NCBI RefSeq assembly: GCF_000744655.1
Contig: NZ_JQMJ01000004.1
Span: 4,154,001-4,218,000, forward strand
DNA: 64,000 bases
Direction: 5' to 3'
From: Streptacidiphilus rugosus AM-16
GTDB lineage: Bacteria > Actinomycetota > Actinomycetes > Streptomycetales > Streptomycetaceae
This document shows positions 58,577 through 64,000 of the stretch, piece after piece. The notes beneath the pieces are model-generated. The model worked only from the letters and a program-made list of their open reading frames with translations, did no database searches and was not told where the DNA came from. A program made the position numbers and the translations under genes. Position 1 is the first letter of the stretch; every line of letters begins with the position of its first letter.

Positions 58577-59455
58577 TCACGGGTGATGGGGCAGGCGCCA
58601 GGAGCTGAGCCGCCGCTCGGCGGCGACCAGCAGCTGGTTGAAGAGCACGCCGATCGCGGAGATGGTGACGATCCCCGCGTACATCTGCGGAATCGCGAAG
58701 TTGTACTGGGAGGTGTTGATCAGATAGCCGAGCCCGGCCTTGGCGCCGATCATCTCGGCGGCGACGAGCACCAGGATCGACACGGCCCCGGCCAGCCGGA
58801 TGCCGGTGAAGATCACCGGGACCGAGGCGGGCAGGATGACCTTCTGGAACAGCCGCGGCGCGGACAGGTCCATCGAGCGGGCCAGGCGCAGCAGCACCGG
58901 GTCCACCCCGCGCACGGCGCTGATGGTGTTGAGCAGGATCGGCCAGGCGCAGGCGTAGACGACGATGGAGATCTTCGAGGTCTCCCCGATGCCCAGCAGC
59001 AGGACGAAGACCGGGAGCAGCGCCAGGGCGGCGGTGTTGCGGAACACCTCCAGCAGCGGCCCGAGCAGGTCGGCGACCGGCCGGTACCAGCCGATCAGCA
59101 GCCCCAGCGGCACCGCGAGGGCGACCGCGATCCCGAAGCCGCTGAGCGAACGCACCAGGCTGGCCTCGGCGTTGGCGGCCAGACTGCCGTCGTTCAGCAG
59201 TCCCCACCAGGCGCTCGCGACCTGGTCGAACGGCGGCAGGAAGGTCGCGTCGACCAGACCCAGCCGGGGCGCGGTCTCCCACACGCCCAGCAGCGCCACG
59301 ATCGCGACCGACTTGGTGCCGACGGCCAGCAGCAGCCGACCGGTCCGGCGCAGCAGCCCGCGCCGCTGCCCTCGCGTGCGGAGCGGCTCCGTACGGGGGG
59401 GCGCGGGCCGCGCCTGCCCGTCGACCTGGCGGACGACCGGAGTCGTGGTGGTCAT
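58577..59455 (-). CDS. ABC transporter permease, SsuC/TauC type
   Basis: 292 residues. Six membrane helices: SVAIVALLGVWETAPRLGLV, SLVRSLSGFGIAVALAVPLG, LLGPLLEVFRNTAALALLPV, ISIVVYACAWPILLNTISAV, GAVSILVLVAAEMIGAKAGL and IVTISAIGVLFNQLLVAAE. The EAA-loop is AAEMIGAKAGLGYLI. Start overlaps the ATPase stop (ATGA). Transports a sulfonate or similar anion with the adjacent SsuA- and SsuB-like proteins. Confidence 0.92.
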   Translation of the reverse strand: MTTTTPVVRQVDGQARPAPPRTEPLRTRGQRRGLLRRTGRLLLAVGTKSVAIVALLGVWETAPRLGLVDATFLPPFDQVASAWWGLLNDGSLAANAEASLVRSLSGFGIAVALAVPLGLLIGWYRPVADLLGPLLEVFRNTAALALLPVFVLLLGIGETSKISIVVYACAWPILLNTISAVRGVDPVLLRLARSMDLSAPRLFQKVILPASVPVIFTGIRLAGAVSILVLVAAEMIGAKAGLGYLINTSQYNFAIPQMYAGIVTISAIGVLFNQLLVAAERRLSSWRLPHHP

Positions 59456-60273
59456 GCGACGGCCCTCTCTTTCTCCAGGAGTTGGGCCCGCGCCACCTCG
59501 TCGTGCAGCAGGGACCAGATCTCGTGCCGGTGCCGGGCGAACTCGGGCGCGGAGCGCAGGTCAGCGGCGGCGTCGCGGGGGCCGAGGTCGATCGGCACCA
59601 CCTGCTTGATCCGTCCGGGCCTGGAGGTGAGCACTGCGACGCGCCCGCCGAGGTAGACCGCCTCGTCGATGCCGTGGGTGATGAACACGACGGTCTTGCC
59701 CGTGTGGCGCCAGACCCGCAGCAGCTCGTCCTGCAGCGACTCGCGGGTCTGCGCGTCCAGGGCGGCGAACGGCTCGTCCATCAGCAGCACGTCGGGGTCG
59801 TAGGCCAGGCTGCGGGCGATCGCGACGCGTTGCCGCATCCCGCCGGAGAGTTCGTGCGGGTGGCGGTCCTCGAAGCCGGACAGGCCCACCAGCTCCAGGT
59901 ACTCGCGTGCGCGGGCGGCCCGCTGCCGGCGCGGCACGCCGGTGGCCTCCAGACCGAACTCCACGTTGCCCTGGGCGGTGCGCCAGGGCAGCAGCGCGTA
60001 CTGCTGGAAGACGATGCCGCGGTCCAGGCCGGGACCGGTCACCTCCCGGCCGTCCAGCAGGATCCGGCCGCTGGTGGGCCGGGCCAGCCCGGCGGCCAGG
60101 TCCAGCAGGGTCGACTTGCCGCACCCGCTGGGGCCGACCACGACCAGGAACTCCCCGGCGGCGACCTCCAGGTCGATGCCGTCCAGCGCGGTGAGCTCCT
60201 GGGCCGCGCCGCGGCCGCGGGCAGGGAACACCTTGCCGACCCGCTCGAAGGCGATCTTCGATGTCGAGGCCAC
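59452..60273 (-). CDS. ABC transporter ATPase, SsuB/TauB type
   Basis: 273 residues. Walker A GPSGCGKSTL, Q-loop VFQQYALLPW, signature LSGGMRQRVAIAR, Walker B VLLMDEPFAALD and H-loop FITHG all present. About 20 residues before the core. GTG 60273 is chosen: AAGGGG precedes it, and the substrate-binding gene ends 2 bases before. Energises uptake with the permease at 58577. Confidence 0.93.
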   Translation of the reverse strand: MASTSKIAFERVGKVFPARGRGAAQELTALDGIDLEVAAGEFLVVVGPSGCGKSTLLDLAAGLARPTSGRILLDGREVTGPGLDRGIVFQQYALLPWRTAQGNVEFGLEATGVPRRQRAARAREYLELVGLSGFEDRHPHELSGGMRQRVAIARSLAYDPDVLLMDEPFAALDAQTRESLQDELLRVWRHTGKTVVFITHGIDEAVYLGGRVAVLTSRPGRIKQVVPIDLGPRDAAADLRSAPEFARHRHEIWSLLHDEVARAQLLEKERAVA

Positions 60274-60275
60274 GG

Positions 60276-61355
60276 TCACCCCTTCGTCGTCGTCGGCGTG
60301 GCGGTGGCGGTCGGGGCCGGGGCCGAAGCCGTGTAGTGGTTGTAGGCGTTGGTGTAGAGCGAGCCCGCGCTGACCGCGCCCTTGGCGACGGCCCCGCGTG
60401 CGGTCAGCCAGTCGATCCAGAGCTGGAACTCCTTGTCGGTGATCCGCCCGCCGGTCTCGGCGACGCCGAAGGACTTCCAGTACGCCAGCGGGGCGGGGTC
60501 CTCGCCGCGGCCCCGGCCGCGCACGATGGCGGTCATCCGCGCGATGACCGCCTCGCGCGGGGTGGTCCTGGTCCACTCGATGGCCTTGGCGACCGCGGTC
60601 ACGAAGGTGGCGGCGGTGTCGGGGTTCTGCTTGAGGAAGCGGTCCGTCATCACGTAGGTCCCGGCGCTGAACGCGCCCAGCAGCTGGTAGTCGGAGAACA
60701 GCTGCCGCACCCCGCCGGCGGCCACGGCCTTGTCCTGGAGGATGCCGCCGAGCACTCCGACGTCGATCCGCCGCTGCCGCAGCGCCTGCTCGGTGTTGAC
60801 CGGCGGCAGCGCCAGCGGTTCGACCTGGGCGATCTGGGACGCCGAGAGACCGTGCCGGTCCAGGTAGATGTCGAGCATCGCCTCGTCGTGCGCGCCCAGG
60901 GTGTTCATGCCGACCTTGGCGTGCAGGAGGTCGCCCGCCGCGTGGATCGGACTGTCCTGGCGCACCCAGAACCCGTTGTAGACCAGCTGGTCGACGCCGT
61001 AGTAGCTGATCACGGCCTTGATCGGGGCATGGGCGGCGGCCAGCTTGACCACCGCGCCGTTGAACGCGCCGCCGAAGTCCGTCTGACCGGTGGCGGCGGA
61101 CTGGATGTCCTGCGGGCCGCTGATGGTGTTGCCCACCCACTCCAGCTTCACCTCGCCCAGGTACCCGAGGTCCTCGGCGAGTTCGGGCAGCGTGACCTGG
61201 CCCGCCCAGCCCTGGTAGCGCAGCTTCTTCGTCTGTGCGCCGCCCGAGGGGGTGCCGGCCAGGGCCGCGCCGCAGCCGGCCAGTCCCACCGCCGACGCCG
61301 AAGCGCCCAGCAGCGTCAGGAACTGACGTCTCGACCTCACAGATCGCGCGTGCAT
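60276..61355 (-). CDS. ABC substrate-binding lipoprotein (SsuA/TauA-like)
   Basis: 359 residues. Signal peptide with SRRQFLTLLG (Tat-like RR) and lipobox LAGC, so an exported lipoprotein. Periplasmic-binding type 2 fold of the NMT1/TauA family: ITYQGWAGQVT-like KKLRYQGWAGQVTLPELAED, QSAATGQTDFGGAFNGAVVK, VGMNTLGAHDEAMLDIYLDR and GVLGGILQDKAVAAGGVRQL. It collects an anion such as a sulfonate. The C-terminus is Thr/Ala/Pro-rich. Confidence 0.92.
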   Translation of the reverse strand: MHARSVRSRRQFLTLLGASASAVGLAGCGAALAGTPSGGAQTKKLRYQGWAGQVTLPELAEDLGYLGEVKLEWVGNTISGPQDIQSAATGQTDFGGAFNGAVVKLAAAHAPIKAVISYYGVDQLVYNGFWVRQDSPIHAAGDLLHAKVGMNTLGAHDEAMLDIYLDRHGLSASQIAQVEPLALPPVNTEQALRQRRIDVGVLGGILQDKAVAAGGVRQLFSDYQLLGAFSAGTYVMTDRFLKQNPDTAATFVTAVAKAIEWTRTTPREAVIARMTAIVRGRGRGEDPAPLAYWKSFGVAETGGRITDKEFQLWIDWLTARGAVAKGAVSAGSLYTNAYNHYTASAPAPTATATPTTTKG

Positions 61356-61406
61356 GGAGAAGCAACCCTTTCGTCGTGTCCGGAGGGGTCCGGTCGTGGT
61401 GGTGGT

Positions 61407-61964
61407 TCAGGAGGAGACCGGCGCGAGCGCCGGCCGGGAGGGAAGCGCGCCGATGAACTCGTCCACCGCGCCGAGGAGCCGCAGTTCGGCCTCCGGTTCG
61501 AGCCGGGCGCCGCCGTCGGCGAGCCGCTCGATCGCCGAGTCCAGCAGGAAGCAGCCGGGCACCACATGACGTGCCCCCAGTGCCGACAGCACCGGGCGCA
61601 GCGCGTAGTCCAGCGCGAGCAGATGCGCCAGGCTGCCCCCGGTCACCACCGGCAGCACCGTCTTGCCGGCCAGCGCCGACTGCGGCAGCAGGTCGAGGAA
61701 GGCCTTGAGCAGGCCGGTGTAGGAGGCCTTGTAGACGGGGGTCGCCACGATCACCCCGTCGGCCGCGGCGACCGCCTCGGCGGCGGCGGCGATGCGTGGA
61801 TCGTCGACCTCGGCGCCCAGCAGCTCACGCGGCGGGAGCTCGCGCAGGTCCAGATGCCCGACGTCGAAGCCGGTCTCCGACAGCCGCTCGGCGAGCTGCG
61901 CCGCCACCAGCGCGGTGCGCGACCGGCGGGCGGGACTGCCCGAAATCGCAAGAAGAGACGTCAC
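61407..61964 (-). CDS. NADPH-dependent FMN reductase (SsuE/MsuE-like)
   Basis: 185 residues. Flavodoxin-like FMN reductase: TSLLAISGSPARRSRTALVA, VIVATPVYKASYTGLLKAFL, LPVVTGGSLAHLLALDYALR and GARHVVPGCFLLDSAIERLA. It supplies reduced FMN to the monooxygenase at 57226. GTG 61964 follows GAGGGG by 7 bases. First structural gene after the leader peptide and attenuator. Confidence 0.9.
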   Translation of the reverse strand: MTSLLAISGSPARRSRTALVAAQLAERLSETGFDVGHLDLRELPPRELLGAEVDDPRIAAAAEAVAAADGVIVATPVYKASYTGLLKAFLDLLPQSALAGKTVLPVVTGGSLAHLLALDYALRPVLSALGARHVVPGCFLLDSAIERLADGGARLEPEAELRLLGAVDEFIGALPSRPALAPVSS

Positions 61965-62053
61965 AGCCAACCCCTCACAAGGGGCCACGGTACGAACGCG
62001 GTCGTATCCCTGGCCGAAAAATGGCACGCCGAAATCAAGGAATGGCGCAGGAG

Positions 62054-62078
62054 AAAAACGGGGCGACTATTCCGCCCC
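62054..62078 (-). terminator. Intrinsic attenuator before the sulfur operon
   Basis: On the minus strand GGGGCG, loop GAATAGT, CGCCCC, then GTTTTTC. A stem followed by five T, rare in such GC-rich DNA. It lies between the leader peptide (ends 62249) and the first gene (starts 61964), where premature termination would control the operon. Confidence 0.65.
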
Positions 62079-62173
62079 CGGGAAACCGTCAGCAGGGAAC
62101 CGGTGAATATGTCCGCGACCGACACGAATCCGGTTCGCGTGGCACGCCGTCATGCGCGCGCCGGACAGCAGAA

Positions 62174-62202
62174 CGCCGCGCTCCTGTCGTCAGGGCGCGG
62201 CG
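62174..62202 (-). promoter_or_regulatory. Leader-region hairpin (possible anti-terminator element)
   Basis: CGCCGCGC, an inner CCTG-ACGA-CAGG, then GCGCGGCG on the transcribed strand. A strong stem about 50 bases after the leader peptide stop, before the attenuator. Confidence 0.45.
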
Positions 62203-62248
62203 AACGCGGGAGAACAAGCCAGTCAGAAGCCTTGGCCTGCCAGTCGGT

Positions 62249-62332
62249 TCACCGACCGGCGGCACAGATGGCGCTGGCCTGACGTCGCAGATCGACGTGC
62301 AGGCGAGCGGCGAAATCACTCGACTGGCTCAT
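62249..62332 (-). CDS. Cysteine-type leader peptide, 27 residues
   Basis: MSQSSDFAARLHVDLRRQAS, then AICAAGR. The RLHVDL-x-R-x-A-S-A-x-C pattern is the hallmark of actinobacterial leader peptides placed before sulfur assimilation operons. The key Cys codon is near the end. Ribosome pausing at Cys23 during cysteine shortage would favour expression of the downstream reductase/ABC/oxygenase operon. It lies 285 bases before the first gene of the operon, with a candidate attenuator between them. Confidence 0.85.
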   Translation of the reverse strand: MSQSSDFAARLHVDLRRQASAICAAGR

Positions 62333-62341
62333 GGAACGAAA

Positions 62342-62370
62342 GACTGTCAGCAACTGCACGCCGCCGTCAA
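62342..62370 (-). promoter_or_regulatory. Promoter of the sulfur operon
   Basis: TTGACG (complement of 62365-62370), 17 bases, ACAGTC (complement of 62342-62347). It begins just after the histidine kinase stop at 62382 and before the leader peptide at 62332. Confidence 0.55.
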
Positions 62371-62381
62371 TACGCTTCCAT

Positions 62382-63851
62382 TCAGGTCTCGAATACTGAG
62401 CAATTACCGGCTTCCGCGTCGGCGGCCGCAGGCAGCCGCGCGAGAAAGGCCGCGCCGTGCCGCGAGTCCACGACCGCCAGAGTGCCGCCGTGGTGACGGG
62501 CGATGTCCCTGGCGATCGGCAGGCCGAGTCCGGCGCCGCCGTGGTCGCGGCTGCGGGCGTCGTCGAGCCGGGTGAAGCGTTCGAAGATCCGGTCCCGGTC
62601 CTCCGGGGCGATGCCGTGACCGTCGTCGCGGACCTCCAGCAGGCAGTCCCTTCGGCCCGCGTCGGCCCGGACCCGCACCCGGATCTCCCCGGCGGCGTGC
62701 CGCTGCGCGTTGTCCAGCAGGTTGGTCACCAGCCGGGTCAGCCACAGGTAGTTGCCCGGCGTCCGGACGCCCTCCGTCAGATCCAGGGTGACGGGGCAGC
62801 GTTCGACGCCCCGGTTCCTGACGACGGCGCGGACCAGCTCGGCCAGGTCGACCGGCACCGCCCCGGCGGCCGAGCGGTCGGGGGCGGGCGCGCCGCTGTC
62901 GAGCCGGGCCAGGAAGAGCAGGTCGGTGGCGAGCGCCTGCAGCCGCTCGGTGTCCTCCAGGGCGCCGGCCACCAGTTCGGTCCTCACCTCCGGATCGGGG
63001 TGGGCCAGGGCGACTTCGAGCTGGGTCCGCAGCACCGCGATCGGGCTGCGCAGTTCGTGGGAGGCGTCGGCGATGAACTGCCGCTGCCGGCGTCCGGCGA
63101 CGTCGAGCCGGTCCAGCATCGCGTTCATCGTCGAGGCCAGCCGGGAGATCTCGTCGCCGCCGCGCGGGATCGGCACCCGGCGGTGCAGTTCCTGCTCGCC
63201 GATCGCGGAGACCTCGCTGCGGATGGCCTCGACCGGACGCAGGGCCCGGCCGGTGACGCGCCAGGTCACCAGCGCGACGGTGAGCAGCAGCAGCGGGCAG
63301 CCGACCGCGAGCACGAGCGCCGTCGAGGACTCGGCGGCGTCGGCCGGGCCCAGCGAGACGCCGGTGTGGATGACGACCTGCCCCTTGGGGGTGTCCGCGA
63401 TCACGCTGACGACCTGCTGTTTGCCGTCGATCCCGAACTCCTTCAACTCCCAGGGGGCCGGCACGCCGGGGAAGGCCTCCACGCCGGGGACGGGAGTCAG
63501 CGGCGGCCGGCCGACGACGTTCGGGCTGGCCGAGACGACGTCCCCGCCGGTGCCGACGACCTGGACGAAGTCGGTGCCGGCCCCCAGCGGCACCACCCGC
63601 GCCAGCTCGCCGCGAGCCGCCATCGCGGCCACCACGTCGGCCTGCTTCCTGGCGACCCGCGTGGCGTTGCCGCGCAGGTCCGTGTGGAGCAGCGCGAGCA
63701 TGGCCAGCGAGGCCGCGGTCAGGGCGACCGCGACCACCGAGCAGGCCGCCAGCGTCGCCCTGGCCCGCATCGACCGGGGCGTGAGTCGGCTGCGGACGGC
63801 GCGCAGTCGTCGCAGCGCCATCCGGAGCGTCCCCGGCGCCCGCTCAGCCAC
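62382..63851 (-). CDS. Two-component sensor histidine kinase
   Basis: 489 residues. Membrane helices at about 32-55 and 176-198 flank a sensor domain of about 120 residues; HAMP linker; HisKA with His265 in ADASHELRSPIAVLR; ATPase domain with N-box RLVTNLLDNAQRHA, G1 VRDDGHGIAPED and G2 GGAGLGLPIARDIA. GTG 63851 overlaps the stop of the response regulator gene, so the two are coupled. The Arg-rich first 30 residues are cytoplasmic. Signal unknown. Confidence 0.93.
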   Translation of the reverse strand: MAERAPGTLRMALRRLRAVRSRLTPRSMRARATLAACSVVAVALTAASLAMLALLHTDLRGNATRVARKQADVVAAMAARGELARVVPLGAGTDFVQVVGTGGDVVSASPNVVGRPPLTPVPGVEAFPGVPAPWELKEFGIDGKQQVVSVIADTPKGQVVIHTGVSLGPADAAESSTALVLAVGCPLLLLTVALVTWRVTGRALRPVEAIRSEVSAIGEQELHRRVPIPRGGDEISRLASTMNAMLDRLDVAGRRQRQFIADASHELRSPIAVLRTQLEVALAHPDPEVRTELVAGALEDTERLQALATDLLFLARLDSGAPAPDRSAAGAVPVDLAELVRAVVRNRGVERCPVTLDLTEGVRTPGNYLWLTRLVTNLLDNAQRHAAGEIRVRVRADAGRRDCLLEVRDDGHGIAPEDRDRIFERFTRLDDARSRDHGGAGLGLPIARDIARHHGGTLAVVDSRHGAAFLARLPAAADAEAGNCSVFET

Positions 63852-64000
63852 CGTCCACCGCCAGCCGGTAGCCGACGCCGCGCACCGTCTGCACGGCACA
63901 GCGGCCGAAGGGCGCGTCGATCTTCCGGCGCAACGCGCTGACGTGCACCTCGACGACGTTGGGATCCCCGTCGTAGTTCTCGTCCCAGACGTGGTCGAGG
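63844..64000 (-). CDS. OmpR/PhoB-family response regulator, C-terminal part (5' end outside window)
   Basis: Only the last 51 codons are inside: the end of a winged helix LDHVWDENYDGDPNVVEVHV, SALRRKIDAP, AVQTVRGVGYRLAVDGG and a stop at 63844. The RGVGYRL signature is typical of the OmpR group. It is the partner of the kinase at 62382. Confidence 0.93.
   Translation of the reverse strand, partial: LDHVWDENYDGDPNVVEVHVSALRRKIDAPFGRCAVQTVRGVGYRLAVDGG

Overview
The window is very GC-rich actinobacterial chromosome, most like a member of the Streptomycetaceae (Streptomyces, Kitasatospora or Streptacidiphilus). This rests on codon bias, many GTG starts, DUF6296/DUF6131/DUF6328/DUF1206-type proteins, actinobacterial Cys leader peptides and Streptomyces SigB-type promoters. 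The genus is inferred. No rRNA, tRNA, CRISPR array, phage or insertion sequence was recognised.

Layout. 1-8.6 kb: a partial YbdK-type carboxylate-amine ligase, two STAS anti-anti-sigma proteins, small Cys/His proteins, a MerR regulator, several broken genes and a sedolisin peptidase. 8.9-17.2 kb: a two-component system beside two COG4705 membrane proteins, a TetR regulator with a palindrome over its own start codon, a large secreted protein and a PadR/membrane-protein pair. 17.2-24.6 kb: secreted proteins and lipoproteins flank the most interesting locus, a 32-residue candidate precursor peptide followed on the same strand by a PqqD-like/M50 membrane metalloprotease and a TPR protein (18778-22452). 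24.7-31 kb: membrane and stress-type genes (YaaH-like, DUF6131, DUF1206, lipid kinase), several of them truncated. 31-40.7 kb: RsbU-type phosphatase, SigB-family sigma factor, BrkB, MFS and FUSC membrane proteins, SDR, STAS and small hydrophobic proteins. 40.7-45.5 kb: an overlapping operon of a FAD/Fe-S dehydrogenase, DUF1360 and an enolase-superfamily protein. 45.5-56.1 kb: more stress-type genes, including a second YbdK, PRC-barrel, BI-1, STAS, an RsbW-like kinase, DUF2231 and a TetR/MFS efflux pair. 56.2-62.4 kb: a sulfonate-type sulfur acquisition operon behind a cysteine leader peptide and a candidate attenuator. 62.4-64 kb: a second two-component system, cut by the right edge.

How it fits together. 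At least fourteen sites resemble SigB promoters (GNNT, 14-16 bases, GGGTA), and most share the longer element GGGTAGNCGC. They precede the SigB-family gene itself, both YbdK genes, the PRC-barrel, BI-1, lipid kinase and many small unknown genes. With one sigma factor, one RsbW-like kinase, four STAS proteins and one RsbU-type phosphatase nearby, the window reads as a general-stress (osmotic/oxidative) regulon region with its own partner-switching control. In five cases the start codon lies only 9-10 bases after the -10 element, which implies leaderless mRNAs. Several stress-type genes in the first 30 kb are truncated, internally deleted or frameshifted, so that part may be decaying or contain assembly errors.
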